Source of the DNA: Ramlibacter rhizophilus
GTDB lineage: Bacteria; Pseudomonadota; Gammaproteobacteria; Burkholderiales; Burkholderiaceae_C
Assembly (NCBI RefSeq): GCF_004681965.1
Contig: NZ_SMLL01000004.1
Coordinates: forward strand, 186,001-250,000
Direction of reading: 5' to 3'
DNA: 64,000 bases
Shown here: piece by piece, positions 20,233 to 29,296 of the stretch
Numbering within the stretch: position 1 is the first letter of the stretch
How the letters are laid out: each line of letters starts with the position of its first letter
The notes under the pieces: model-generated
Databases searched by the model: none
Seen by the model: only the letters and a program-made list of their open reading frames with translations
Told to the model about the DNA's origin: nothing
Translations under genes and position numbers: made by a program

Positions 20233-21000
20233 ATGTTCCTGGGCATCGACGTGGGCAACACGCGCCTGAAATGGGCCCTTTACGAGCAGGGCCGGCCCGG
20301 CGCACGCATCCTGGCGCAGGGCGCCGAGTTCCTGGAGCACATCGACAAGCTGGCCGATGGTCCCTGGCGCGAGCTGCCGGAGCCGACGCGCATGCTCGGC
20401 TGCTGTGTCGCCGGGGACTCGGTGACGCTGCGGGTGGTCGAGCAGATGGACGAGCTGTGGGCGGTCACGCCGCAGTGGGTGCATGCCAGCAGCGCGGAGG
20501 CGGGCCTGACCAACGGCTACGACCATCCGACGCGGCTGGGTGCGGACCGCTGGGTGGCGATGATCGGCGCGCGGCACCACATGCTGACCCGGGGCCCGGC
20601 GCGGCCGCTGATCGTCGCTATGGTGGGGACCGCCGTCACGGTGGAAGCCATCGACGCGCAGGGCCAGTTCCTCGGCGGCCTCATCCTGCCGGGGCACGGC
20701 ATCATGCTGCGCGCACTTGAATCCGGCACGGCGGGACTGCACGTGCCCACCGGCGAGGTGCGCAGGTTTCCGACCAACACCAGCGATGCGCTCACGAGCG
20801 GGGGCACCTATGCCATTGCCGGCGCGGTCCAGCGCATGGTGCAGCACCTGCGCGAACACTGCGGCGCCGAGCCCTGCTGCTACATGACGGGGGGCGCGGG
20901 CTGGAAGATGGCGCCGGCCATGACCGTGCCGGTCGAACTCGTTGAAAGCCTGATCTTCGACGGCCTGCTGGAGATCGCGCACCACCGCACGCCGGTGTGA
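20233..21000 (+). CDS. coaX: type III pantothenate kinase CoaX
   Basis: 255 aa. It phosphorylates pantothenate, the first step of coenzyme A synthesis; the type III form needs no biotin-like regulation by CoA. Seen: [15 protein letters not shown] (phosphate loop), the pantothenate-site [14 protein letters not shown], and [10 protein letters not shown] with [15 protein letters not shown] precedes the ATG. It follows the LuxR gene by 18 bases, so the two may share transcription. Confidence 0.93.
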   Translation: MFLGIDVGNTRLKWALYEQGRPGARILAQGAEFLEHIDKLADGPWRELPEPTRMLGCCVAGDSVTLRVVEQMDELWAVTPQWVHASSAEAGLTNGYDHPTRLGADRWVAMIGARHHMLTRGPARPLIVAMVGTAVTVEAIDAQGQFLGGLILPGHGIMLRALESGTAGLHVPTGEVRRFPTNTSDALTSGGTYAIAGAVQRMVQHLREHCGAEPCCYMTGGAGWKMAPAMTVPVELVESLIFDGLLEIAHHRTPV

Positions 21001-21027
21001 GCGGCGGCCCGGAGGCGGGCTTTCGCC

Positions 21028-22125
21028 TCAGCCAGCGAGGCCCGAGATGGCCTGCTCCAGGGCTTCGCGCGCCTGCGCCAGCACCTGCTCACGCCAGGTG
21101 TCGGTGTCGGTGTAGAACGCCGCCAGCATGCGCGCGCGGATGGCCTCGGCCAGTTCCTGCGGCGCCTCGGGGTGCAGTTGCAGCCAGTGCATGCCCCGCA
21201 ATGCGGTGAGCACCTCCATCATGGGCTCGGTGCCGTACTCCAGCGCGATGCCGGCGTACTGCGCCTGCGGGCATTCCTCGTAGATCGCGTTCCACATGAG
21301 GCCCGTGAGGAAGGCCGAGGAGGACGAGCCGTCGTAGATGGAGGTGATGGGCGTGCGTCCGCCGCCGTCCCACCAGCGTCGGGCCCGGGCGATGCCATCA
21401 GCGTCGTTCGATCCGGCCCAGATGCGTTCGCCCACGCCGCTCGGCCCCAGGCCGGTGTGCAGATCGATCCAGGCGACGCGTCGCGCCTGCCGGCCGTGCT
21501 CGCGCAGGACCGCGCGCAAGGTCTGCTGGCTCCAGGTGGGTGCCGTGCCGCCGAAGAAGAGCCCGTCCGGAAACTCGTGCTGCCCGCGCGTGATGGCGGC
21601 CTGGAAACTCGCCTCGCCTTCGCTGGCGATGTAGTCGCCGATGGCTCGGCTGTTCTCCGCCGTAGGCGGCCAGGTCTCGGGCAGCAGGAGCGGATGCAGG
21701 CGGCGATACGGCTCGTTGACAGGCAGCGGCTGGTCGAAGTCGTGGAAGTTTCGGTTGAGGTCCACGTTCTCGTGCGTGACACGGCGCAGGTGCGAAAAGC
21801 CGAAGGGGTTGAGCGCATGCACGTACAGCACCGCCACGCCGCGTTGCCGTGCCTGATCGCGCAGGGCCTCGCTGCGCAGCGCATCCACCTGCACGCCGCT
21901 GCCGCAGAAACCCTCGACCCCGTGGCAGCCGCTGGAGACGATCAGCAGCGCCTGCGCGTCGGCCGGTCCGTCGCGCGCCACGTCCATGGCCAGTGCTTCG
22001 CCGTTCTGCCCGCGCAGCGGATGCGCGTGCGACTCAACCGGCACACCCGCGGCCTCGGCGGCCTCGAGGAACCGGCTGCGGGCCTGCGCGTAGCTGGCCG
22101 AGAAGATCTCGCGGGTGGCGCTCAT
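21028..22125 (-). CDS. M14-like carboxypeptidase family protein (DUF2817)
   Basis: 365 aa. The succinylglutamate-desuccinylase/M14-like zinc site is visible as SGCHGVEGFCGSG (His and Glu ligands) with a later WIDLHTGLG His; RVTHENVDLNRNFHDF matches the substrate-binding N-x-N-R-N-F region of carboxypeptidases. Substrate is unknown. Its ATG overlaps the stop of the M20 hydrolase gene upstream (22122-22125), so the two hydrolases form one operon. Confidence 0.85.
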   Translation of the reverse strand: MSATREIFSASYAQARSRFLEAAEAAGVPVESHAHPLRGQNGEALAMDVARDGPADAQALLIVSSGCHGVEGFCGSGVQVDALRSEALRDQARQRGVAVLYVHALNPFGFSHLRRVTHENVDLNRNFHDFDQPLPVNEPYRRLHPLLLPETWPPTAENSRAIGDYIASEGEASFQAAITRGQHEFPDGLFFGGTAPTWSQQTLRAVLREHGRQARRVAWIDLHTGLGPSGVGERIWAGSNDADGIARARRWWDGGGRTPITSIYDGSSSSAFLTGLMWNAIYEECPQAQYAGIALEYGTEPMMEVLTALRGMHWLQLHPEAPQELAEAIRARMLAAFYTDTDTWREQVLAQAREALEQAISGLAG

Positions 22126-23318
22126 GGGCGCTCGCGGGCGAGCCACGCCTCGGCCAGGCGCACCCAGTAGGTGGCGCCCAGCGGGATGAGGTCGTCGTTG
22201 AAGTCGTAGCTCGGGTTGTGCAGCGTGCAGGGGCCGCCGCCATGGCCGATTTCGCGGTGGTCGCCCTCGCCATTGGCGATGAAGCAGTAGGCGCCCGGCT
22301 TGGCCTGAAGCATGTACGCGAAGTCCTCGGCGCCCATGGTGGGCTCCTGCACTTCCACGTTCTGCGCACCGACGATGGATTCCATGACCTCGCGCGCGAA
22401 GGCGGCCTCCGCCGGGCTGTTGATCGTGGGCGGGTAGTTGCGCACGAACTCGAACTCGCAGGTGGCGTCGTGCGCCGCGCACAGGTGCTCGGCGATCTGC
22501 CGCATGCGCCGCTCGATCATGTCCAGCACCTCGGTGGTGAAGGTGCGCACCGTCCCCTGCAGCTCGCAGCTGTCGGGCACCACGTTGGTGGCCTCGCCGG
22601 CATGGATCATGGTCACGGAGATCACGCCCGCATCCACCGGCTTCTTGTTGCGGCTGATGATGGTCTGGTAGGCCTGCACCAGCTGGCAGGCGATGGGCAC
22701 CGGGTCGATGCCGTTGTGGGGCAGGGCGGCGTGGCTGCCCTTGCCGCGGATGCGGATCTTGAATTCGTTGGACGAGGCCATGACCGGTCCGGCGCTGACG
22801 GCGAACCTGCCGACCTGCGAGCCGGGCCAGTTGTGCATGCCGAAGACCGCCTCCATCGGAAAGCGTTCGAACAGCCCGTCCTGGATCATTTCGCGCGCGC
22901 CGCCGCCGCCTTCCTCGGCCGGCTGGAAGATGAGGTACACCGTGCCGTCGAAATTGCGGTGGCGCGCCAGGTGCTGTGCCGCCCCGAGCAGCATGGCCGT
23001 GTGCCCGTCGTGGCCGCAGGCGTGCATGCGACCGGCATGCTGGCTCGCATGGGCGAAGGTGTTGAACTCCTGCATGGGCAGCGCGTCCATGTCGGCGCGC
23101 AGGCCCACGGCGCGCTCGCTCGTGCCGTTCTTCACGATGCCAACCACGCCGGTACGGCCGAGCCCGCGGTGGATGGGAATCCCCCACTCGGTGAGCTTGG
23201 ATGCGATGACGTCGGCGGTGCGGACCTCCTGGAAGCACAGCTCGGGGTGGGCGTGGATGTCGCGGCGTATCGCGGCGATGCCGGCAGCCTGGGTGACGAG
23301 GGAATCGAGAAGCTTCAT
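22122..23318 (-). CDS. M20-family amidohydrolase (hippurate-hydrolase-like)
   Basis: 398 aa from the ATG at 23318 (MKLLDSL…). M20D amidohydrolases cleave N-acyl amino acids such as hippurate. Metal-site motifs: RRDIHAHPELCFQE, HACGHDGHTAMLLGAA (His and Asp ligands), FQPAEEGGGGA and the late GAEDFAYMLQ. The dimerisation domain lies at about 185-300. Longer starts lack support. It is divergent from the molybdopterin oxidoreductase gene. Confidence 0.9.
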   Translation of the reverse strand: MKLLDSLVTQAAGIAAIRRDIHAHPELCFQEVRTADVIASKLTEWGIPIHRGLGRTGVVGIVKNGTSERAVGLRADMDALPMQEFNTFAHASQHAGRMHACGHDGHTAMLLGAAQHLARHRNFDGTVYLIFQPAEEGGGGAREMIQDGLFERFPMEAVFGMHNWPGSQVGRFAVSAGPVMASSNEFKIRIRGKGSHAALPHNGIDPVPIACQLVQAYQTIISRNKKPVDAGVISVTMIHAGEATNVVPDSCELQGTVRTFTTEVLDMIERRMRQIAEHLCAAHDATCEFEFVRNYPPTINSPAEAAFAREVMESIVGAQNVEVQEPTMGAEDFAYMLQAKPGAYCFIANGEGDHREIGHGGGPCTLHNPSYDFNDDLIPLGATYWVRLAEAWLARERP

Positions 23319-23416
23319 ACCGCCAGTATTCGAGGGAATGCGCCAGTCTAGCCGGGCTGGAACCCGCGCACCGGCGGGCGGGAATAGGGACATTCACGAA
23401 GCTTAGACTTCGGGCC

Positions 23417-25477
23417 ATGAGCCGCCCCAGCCTTTCGCCCGCATCTGCGCCCCTGCAGGTGCGCGGCGCCTGCCCGCACGACTGCCCGGACACCTGTGCC
23501 CTCGTCAGCACGGTGCAGGACGGTCGGGTGCTGCGCGTGCAGGGCAATCCCGAACACCCGGCCACCGACGGCGTGCTGTGTGCCAAGGTGTCGCGCTACC
23601 CCGAGCGCGTGCACCATCCACAACGGCTGCTGCAACCCCTGCGCCGCAGCGGCCCCAAGGGCAGCGGCCGCTTCGAGCCGGTGGGCTGGGACGAGGCCCT
23701 CGGCGACATCGCCGCGCGCCTGGGCGCCATCGCCGCGCGCGACCCCCAGGCCATCCTCCCGTACAGCTACGCCGGCACCATGGGCCTGGTGCAGGGCGAA
23801 AGCATGGCCGCGCGCTTCTTCCACCGGCTGGGCGCCTCTCGCCTGGACCGCACCATCTGCGCAGCCGCCGGCGGCGAGGCCCTGGTGCAGACGCTGGGCG
23901 GCAAGCTCGGCATGAAGGTGGAGTTCTTCGCGCAGGCGCGGCTCATCCTCATCTGGGGCAGCAACTCGATCGCCAGCAACTTGCACTTCTGGCGCCTAGC
24001 GCAACAGGCCAAGCGCGACGGCGCCAGGCTCGTGTGCATCGACCCGCGCCGCAGCGAAACCGCCGAAAAATGCCACGAGCACCTAGCGCTGCGGCCGGGA
24101 ACGGACGCGGCCCTGGCCTTGGCGCTCATGCACGAACTCATCGTGCACGACTGGCTCGACCACGACTACATCGCCCGCCACACGCTCGGCTGGGAGGCGC
24201 TGCGCGAGCGCGCCCTGGGCTGGAGCCCCGAGCGCGCCGCGGAGGTTTGCGGCCTGGACGTGGCGCAGATCCGCCGGCTGGCGCGCGACTACGGCACCAC
24301 GAGCCCGGCCGCCATCCGCCTCAACTACGGCATGCAGCGGGTGCGCGGCGGCGGCAACGCGGCGCGGGCCATCGCCTGCCTGCCCGCGCTGGTGGGCGCC
24401 TGGCGGCACCGCGCCGGCGGACTGCTGCTGTCGAACTCGGGCCGTTTTCCGGTGGACCGCGCGGCCCTGCAGCGGCCGGACCTGCTGGGTGCACGCGCTC
24501 CGCGCACCATCAACATGAGCACCATCGGGGACGACCTGCTGCGCGACGCTTCGCCCGACTTCGGGCCGCGCATCGAGGCGCTGATGGTCTACAACAGCAA
24601 CCCGGTGGCCGTGGCGCCGGAGTCGGGCAAGGTGGTCGCCGGCTTCGCGCGCGAGGACCTCTTCACCGTGGTGCTGGAGCAGTTCCAGACCGACACCGCC
24701 GACTACGCCGACTACCTCCTTCCCGCGACCACGCAGATGGAGCACTGGGACATCCACTCGGCGTATGGCCACACCGACGTGCTCCTGAACCGGCCGGCGA
24801 TTGCACCGCAGGGGCAGGCCCTGCCCAACACGGAGATCTTCCGCCGCCTGGCCCGCCGCATGGGCTTCACCGACGCGTGCTTCGACGACAGCGACGAAGC
24901 CCTGTGCCGCATGGCCTTCGGCGGCGAGGTCGACTACGCACAGTTGCTGGCCCAGGGCTTCGCGCCCCTGCCGGTGCCCGATGCGCCTTTCGCCGAAGGC
25001 GGCTTCCCCACGCCTTCCGGCCGCTGCGAGTTCTTCAGCGAGCGGCTGGCGGTCCAGGGGCTGGACGGCTTGCCGGACCACCTGCCCAACCACGAGCCGG
25101 CCGGCACCGACGCGCGCTATCCGCTGGCCATGATTTCCCCGCCGGCGCGGAACTTCCTCAACTCCAGCTTCGTCAATCTGCGCAGCCTGCGAGATATCGA
25201 GGGCGAGCCGTTGCTGGAGATCAGCGCCGAGGACGCGGCGCAGCGCGGCATCGCCTCCGGCGCGCTGGTGCGCGTGTTCAACGACCGCGGCAGCTACCAC
25301 TGCCGCGCCGAGGTGTCCACGCGGGCCCGGCCCGGCGTGGTGCATGGCCTGGGCATCTGGTGGCGCAAGCTCGGCCCGCGCGGAACCAATGTCAACGAGC
25401 TCACCAGCCAGAAGCTCACGGACCTGGGCCGCGGGCCGGTGTTCTACGACTGCCTGGTCGAGGTCCAGGCGAGCTGA
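23417..25477 (+). CDS. molybdopterin-dependent oxidoreductase
   Basis: 686 aa. DMSO-reductase superfamily, cytoplasmic (no signal peptide). The N-terminal [4Fe-4S] site uses Cys19, Cys23, Cys27 and Cys55 (CPHDCPDTC…C). Molybdopterin-binding regions follow (RLNYGMQRVRGGGNAARAI, VYNSNPVAV) and the dinucleotide-binding C-terminal domain from about 560 (SPPARNFLNSSF). The electron acceptor and substrate are not evident. Annotated relatives are often simply oxidoreductase. Confidence 0.85.
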   Translation: MSRPSLSPASAPLQVRGACPHDCPDTCALVSTVQDGRVLRVQGNPEHPATDGVLCAKVSRYPERVHHPQRLLQPLRRSGPKGSGRFEPVGWDEALGDIAARLGAIAARDPQAILPYSYAGTMGLVQGESMAARFFHRLGASRLDRTICAAAGGEALVQTLGGKLGMKVEFFAQARLILIWGSNSIASNLHFWRLAQQAKRDGARLVCIDPRRSETAEKCHEHLALRPGTDAALALALMHELIVHDWLDHDYIARHTLGWEALRERALGWSPERAAEVCGLDVAQIRRLARDYGTTSPAAIRLNYGMQRVRGGGNAARAIACLPALVGAWRHRAGGLLLSNSGRFPVDRAALQRPDLLGARAPRTINMSTIGDDLLRDASPDFGPRIEALMVYNSNPVAVAPESGKVVAGFAREDLFTVVLEQFQTDTADYADYLLPATTQMEHWDIHSAYGHTDVLLNRPAIAPQGQALPNTEIFRRLARRMGFTDACFDDSDEALCRMAFGGEVDYAQLLAQGFAPLPVPDAPFAEGGFPTPSGRCEFFSERLAVQGLDGLPDHLPNHEPAGTDARYPLAMISPPARNFLNSSFVNLRSLRDIEGEPLLEISAEDAAQRGIASGALVRVFNDRGSYHCRAEVSTRARPGVVHGLGIWWRKLGPRGTNVNELTSQKLTDLGRGPVFYDCLVEVQAS

Positions 25478-25488
25478 GGACTGGAAAC

Positions 25489-26577
25489 GTGAACTTCAAC
25501 GGCAGGCTCGTCGCTCTGTCACTGGCGGCGGCGCTCGGGCTGGGCGCCTGTGCATCGGGCACCGACCTGGGCTATGTGTGGCAGTCCGCCAGCGGGCACC
25601 TGGCCATGCTCAATGCCGCGCGCCCGGTGCCCGACTGGGTGGTGGACGGCCAGTCGCCGGACAAGCTCAAGGAGCGACTGGCACTGAGCCAGCACATCCG
25701 CCGGTTCGCCAGCCGCGAGCTGAAGCTGCCCGACAACCCCAGCTACACGCGCTATGCAGACCTGAAGCGGCCGGCGGCCATCTGGAACGTGGTGGCGGCG
25801 CCCGAGCTCTCGCTCAAGCTCAAGACCTGGTGCTTCCCGATCGCCGGCTGCGTGGGCTACCGGGGTTACTTCGACGAAAGCGCGGCCGAAGCCCAGGCCG
25901 AACGCCTGCGGGCGCAGGGACTGGAGGCGAGCGTGTACCCCGTGCCCGCCTACTCGACCCTGGGCTGGATGAACTGGGCCGGCGGCGACCCGCTGCTCAA
26001 CACCTTCATCAACTACCGTGAAGCGGAGCTCGCGCGCCTGCTGTTCCACGAGCTCGCGCACCAGGTGCTGTACGTGAAGAACGACACCACCTTCAACGAG
26101 TCCTTCGCCACGGCCGTCGAGCGCCTGGGCGTGGAACGCTACCTGGCCAGCGCCGCGAAGACGCAGGACACCTCGCGCGAATGGCTCGACTTCCTGGAGC
26201 GCCGCCGCGCCTTCCGCGAGCTCACGCGCGGCACGCGCGAGCGCCTCTCCGCCCTGTACGACAGCGAGCTGCCCGCCGAGCGCCAGCGCGCGGAAAAGGA
26301 CGAGATCATGCGTGCGTTCCGCGCCGGCTATGCCGCCCTGCGCGAACGCTGGGGCGGCGATCCGGCACGCTTTCGCCTGAGCGACCGCTGGGTCGCGCGG
26401 GCCAACAATGCCACTTTCGGTGCCCAGGCCGCTTATGACGAACTCGTGCCCGGCTTCGAGGCGCTGTTCGAGCTGCAGGGGCGCGACTGGGAACGCTTCT
26501 ACGCCGCCGCGCGCCAACTGGCCGAGCGCCCGAAGGACGAGCGGCACCGCTTCCTCAAGGAGATCGCGGGTGCCTGA
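25489..26577 (+). CDS. putative lipoprotein aminopeptidase (PF10023 type)
   Basis: 362 aa, GTG start at 25489 with GAGGA upstream. The N-terminus is a lipoprotein signal ending LGLGAC, with the lipidated Cys at about 20. The zinc-protease signature LFHELAHQVLYV (HExxH-type: H-E-L-A-H) is followed by NESFATAVE, whose Glu is a probable third ligand. This matches the PF10023 'putative aminopeptidase' family. It starts 12 bases after the oxidoreductase stop. Confidence 0.82.
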   Translation: MNFNGRLVALSLAAALGLGACASGTDLGYVWQSASGHLAMLNAARPVPDWVVDGQSPDKLKERLALSQHIRRFASRELKLPDNPSYTRYADLKRPAAIWNVVAAPELSLKLKTWCFPIAGCVGYRGYFDESAAEAQAERLRAQGLEASVYPVPAYSTLGWMNWAGGDPLLNTFINYREAELARLLFHELAHQVLYVKNDTTFNESFATAVERLGVERYLASAAKTQDTSREWLDFLERRRAFRELTRGTRERLSALYDSELPAERQRAEKDEIMRAFRAGYAALRERWGGDPARFRLSDRWVARANNATFGAQAAYDELVPGFEALFELQGRDWERFYAAARQLAERPKDERHRFLKEIAGA

Positions 26578-26863
26578 GCTTCGCATACAGCGTGAACACG
26601 CCCTGGGCCTGGACGAGGCGCGGCGGCTCGCCACCGCATGGGCGCAGGATGCTGCCGACCGCTTCGCCATCGTGTGCACCCACGAGCCCGGCGAGGAGCG
26701 GCACTGCGTTGTCTTCAGCCGCGTGGGCGTGAACGGACGCCTCACCGTGACGGCCGAACGCTTCGAGCTCGACGCCCGCCTGGGCTTCCTGCTGGGGGCC
26801 TACAAGGCGCAGATCGAACGCGAGATCGGCAGGAATCTCGACCGCCTGCTGGGCGAGTCCTGA
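26570..26863 (+). CDS. polyhydroxyalkanoic acid system family protein
   Basis: 97 aa, GTG start at 26570 overlapping the preceding stop by eight bases, with AAGGAG at 26558-26563. The pattern IQREHALGLDEARRLATAWAQD … LGFLLGAYKAQIEREIGRNLDRLL fits the small PHA_gran_rgn family found near PHA genes. With the phasin nearby, a role in storage granules is likely. Confidence 0.75.
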   Translation: MPELRIQREHALGLDEARRLATAWAQDAADRFAIVCTHEPGEERHCVVFSRVGVNGRLTVTAERFELDARLGFLLGAYKAQIEREIGRNLDRLLGES

Positions 26864-26864
26864 A

Positions 26865-27119
26865 CTACTCCAGCGAGTCGATCAGCGTGATGTAGCGCTG
26901 CCGGGCCTCGTCCTGCGACAGGCCCTTGTTCGCATTCCAGGCGTCCCACTTGGCGCGGCCCACCATGTCGCCGAAGCCCGGCTTGGCCTCGCGCACATCG
27001 CCCTCGGTGGCCTGCTTGTACAGGCCGTACATCTTCAGCAGCGTGGCGTTGTCGGGCCGCTCGCTGAGGTTCTTGGAGCGCGCGACGGCGCTGTCGAAGT
27101 CGGCTTGGGTGTCGGGCAC
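26865..27119 (-). CDS. acyl-CoA-binding protein
   Basis: 84 aa four-helix ACBP. Hallmarks: LLKMYGLYKQATEGDV, KPGFGDMVGRAKWDAWNANKGLSQDEARQRYI. It binds medium and long acyl-CoA esters in the cytoplasm. Convergent with the preceding gene, one base apart. Placement beside PHA-granule genes is consistent with fatty-acid-linked storage metabolism. Confidence 0.92.
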   Translation of the reverse strand: MPDTQADFDSAVARSKNLSERPDNATLLKMYGLYKQATEGDVREAKPGFGDMVGRAKWDAWNANKGLSQDEARQRYITLIDSLE

Positions 27120-27183
27120 GGGGCCTCCTGGGGCGAAAAGAAGCGGGGGATCATAGGCCGCCGCAGGCCGGCAATGCGCTCAG

Positions 27184-27340
27184 AAGCTGTGAATGAATTC
27201 GGCGCGTCCGAAGCGGCTGCCAGAAAGTGGCCGATCAAGGCGCAAAGCGCAGCCATAGCTCGGGCTATGGCGAGCATTTGCAACGCGGAGGGGCCGCGTT
27301 CTGGCGGCCGAGGCGGGCGTGGCGGATTCGTTCACAGCTT
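27184..27340. mobile_element. 157-bp palindromic MITE-like element
   Basis: The left half (to 27259) and right half (from 27264) are imperfect inverted copies, roughly 70% paired along their whole length, with a perfect inner stem CCATAGC/GCTATGG around TCGG. The ends read AAGCTGTGAA and TTCACAGCTT, and both flanks carry the 5-base direct repeat CTCAG (27179-27183, 27341-27345). There is no open reading frame of note. The right CTCAG holds the stop codon of the phasin gene. Confidence 0.6.
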
Positions 27341-27341
27341 C

Positions 27342-27842
27342 TCAGGCTTCCGGGCTCACGGGCGCGTCCGGGTCCGCGCGGCGTGAGCCTGCCGCGCGCC
27401 GGCGCGCGGCTGGGGCGCTGTCGCCCTCGTACCGCTCCAGGGTGTCCAACAGCTCGTCCACTTCGTTCTCGAGCGTCTCCACCCGGCGACGTAGCGCCTC
27501 GAACTCCTCGCGGTCGGGCAGCCCCAGCCGCGCCAGCCGCTTGGCCAGCCGCTCCTCGATCAGGCTCTCCAGCCGCCCCAGGCCGCCCGTGGCCCGGCCG
27601 GACAGGTCGGCGGCCGCTTCCGACACCCGGGCGGAGGCCTGGCTCACGCGCTCGTTCGTGCGCCGCTGCAGGGTCTGGCCCTCCTGCACCAGGGTGTCGA
27701 ACAGCTTGCCGCCCTCGGCCTGCGCGCGGGAAAGCGCGCCCAGGCCGGCCAGCCAGATGCGGCGGGCCGACTGGCGGGGGGATTCGGGTCCGGACTCGTT
27801 ATCGGGGGACTGCGGGTCGGGGCGATCGGGATCGGGGTTCAT
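27342..27842 (-). CDS. phasin-family PHA-granule protein (PhaF/PhaI type)
   Basis: 166 aa. The N-terminal RRIWLAGLGALSRAQAEGGKLFDTLV is the PF05597 phasin pattern; a long coiled coil with FEALRRRVETLENEVDELL and a basic Arg/Ala tail follow. AAGGAG lies five bases before the ATG at 27842. It would coat polyhydroxyalkanoate granules. The gene ends exactly where the palindromic element begins. Confidence 0.85.
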   Translation of the reverse strand: MNPDPDRPDPQSPDNESGPESPRQSARRIWLAGLGALSRAQAEGGKLFDTLVQEGQTLQRRTNERVSQASARVSEAAADLSGRATGGLGRLESLIEERLAKRLARLGLPDREEFEALRRRVETLENEVDELLDTLERYEGDSAPAARRRAAGSRRADPDAPVSPEA

Positions 27843-27926
27843 GAAGACTCCTTCTGCAGTCGATTGTGTGGCGTCTGCAAGGTGACCGGGGCGCGACGCC
27901 TGCAGCGCTGCCCAGCTATGTGTGGC

Positions 27927-27935
27927 TGTCATAAT
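27927..27935 (+). promoter_or_regulatory. extended -10 promoter for the polysaccharide cluster
   Basis: TGTCATAAT fits the TGnTATAAT extended -10 pattern, 61 bases before the tviB start. The -35 region is weak. It is the likely entry point for transcription of the long plus-strand gene run. Confidence 0.45.
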
Positions 27936-27995
27936 CGCCGACCGCCGGCTCATGAGCAGATACCGGCTCGTCATTCTTTAGTTACAGACTCGGCA

Positions 27996-29282
27996 ATGAT
28001 CAACAGAAAAATCGCGGTCGTCGGGCTCGGCTACGTCGGGCTGCCGGTCGCCGTCGCCTTCGGACGGTCGCATCCGGTCGTCGGTTTCGACATCAAGGCG
28101 GCCCGCATTTCCGAGCTGCGCTCCGGCCATGACGCCACCGGCGAGGTGACGTCCGAGGAACTGGCCGCGGCCGACATCCGCTTCAGCAGTGACGTCAACG
28201 CGCTGCGCGAGTGCGATTTTTTCATCGTGGCCGTACCCACGCCCGTGGATTCAGGCAACAAGCCGGACCTGTACCCGCTTCTGGCCGCCTCCGCCTCGGT
28301 GGGCAAGGCGCTCAAGCGCGGGGACATCGTCGTCTACGAATCGACCGTGTATCCCGGCGCCACGGAAGAAGATTGCATCCCGGTGCTCGAGCGCGAATCG
28401 GGGCTGCGTTTCGGTGTGGATTTCGGCGTGGGCTACAGCCCCGAGCGCATCAATCCCGGTGATCGCGAGCACACCTTCACCAAGATCAAGAAGATCGTCT
28501 CCGGCTCCGACGCCCAGACCCTGGACGTCGTGGCCGATGTGTACGCCTCGGTGGTGACGGCCGGCGTGCACCGCGCCAGCTGCATCAAGGTCGCCGAGGC
28601 CGCGAAGGTGATCGAGAACACCCAGCGCGACCTGAACATCGCGCTCATGAACGAGCTGGCGGTGGTGTTCAAGCGCATGGACATCGACACCCAGGAGGTG
28701 CTGGATGCCGCGGGCAGCAAGTGGAACTTCCTGCCGTTCCGTCCCGGGTTGGTCGGGGGGCACTGCATCGGTGTCGATCCCTACTACCTCACGCACAAGG
28801 CCGAGCAGCTCGGCTACATCCCGCAGGTGATCCTGGCGGGGCGCCGCATCAACGACAACATGGGCCGCTACGTCGCGGCGCAGACCATCAAGCAGATGCT
28901 GCGCCAGGGCGTGGACGTCGCGCGCTCGCGCGTGGGCGTGCTGGGGATCACGTTCAAGGAAAACTGCCCGGACACGCGCAATTCCAAGGTGGTGGACATC
29001 GTGCGCGAGCTGCGCTCCTACGGCGTCGAGGTGGTCGTGGCCGACCCGCACGCCGACCCGGCCGAGGTGCACGAGGAGTACGGCCTGGCCCTGGGCCGCA
29101 TCGACGCCAGCGAGCCTGTGGACGCCCTGATCGTCGCGGTGGCCCACCGCGAGTACCGCGCGCTCACGCCCGCGCAGCTGCGCGCCTGCGTGCGCCAGGA
29201 GCGGCCGGTCCTGGTGGACGTGAAGTCTCTCTATCCGCGCCAGGAACTCCAGGACCAGGGCTTCAGCGTCTGGCGCCTGTAA
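27996..29282 (+). CDS. tviB: UDP-N-acetylhexosamine 6-dehydrogenase (TviB/WbpO family)
   Basis: 428 aa. It oxidises C6 of UDP-GlcNAc (or UDP-GalNAc) twice with NAD, giving the uronic acid. Rossmann start IAVVGLGYVGLPVAVAFG, PTPVDSGNKPDL, YESTVYPGATEEDC, YSPERINPGD and the catalytic-Cys motif GGHCIGVDPYYLTHKAEQLG are all present. With wbpB, wbpD and wbpE directly downstream it supplies UDP-GlcNAcA for a diacetamido-hexuronic acid. No strong ribosome site precedes the ATG; longer starts have no support. Confidence 0.92.
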   Translation: MINRKIAVVGLGYVGLPVAVAFGRSHPVVGFDIKAARISELRSGHDATGEVTSEELAAADIRFSSDVNALRECDFFIVAVPTPVDSGNKPDLYPLLAASASVGKALKRGDIVVYESTVYPGATEEDCIPVLERESGLRFGVDFGVGYSPERINPGDREHTFTKIKKIVSGSDAQTLDVVADVYASVVTAGVHRASCIKVAEAAKVIENTQRDLNIALMNELAVVFKRMDIDTQEVLDAAGSKWNFLPFRPGLVGGHCIGVDPYYLTHKAEQLGYIPQVILAGRRINDNMGRYVAAQTIKQMLRQGVDVARSRVGVLGITFKENCPDTRNSKVVDIVRELRSYGVEVVVADPHADPAEVHEEYGLALGRIDASEPVDALIVAVAHREYRALTPAQLRACVRQERPVLVDVKSLYPRQELQDQGFSVWRL

Positions 29283-29296
29283 GCACGAGCACACCC

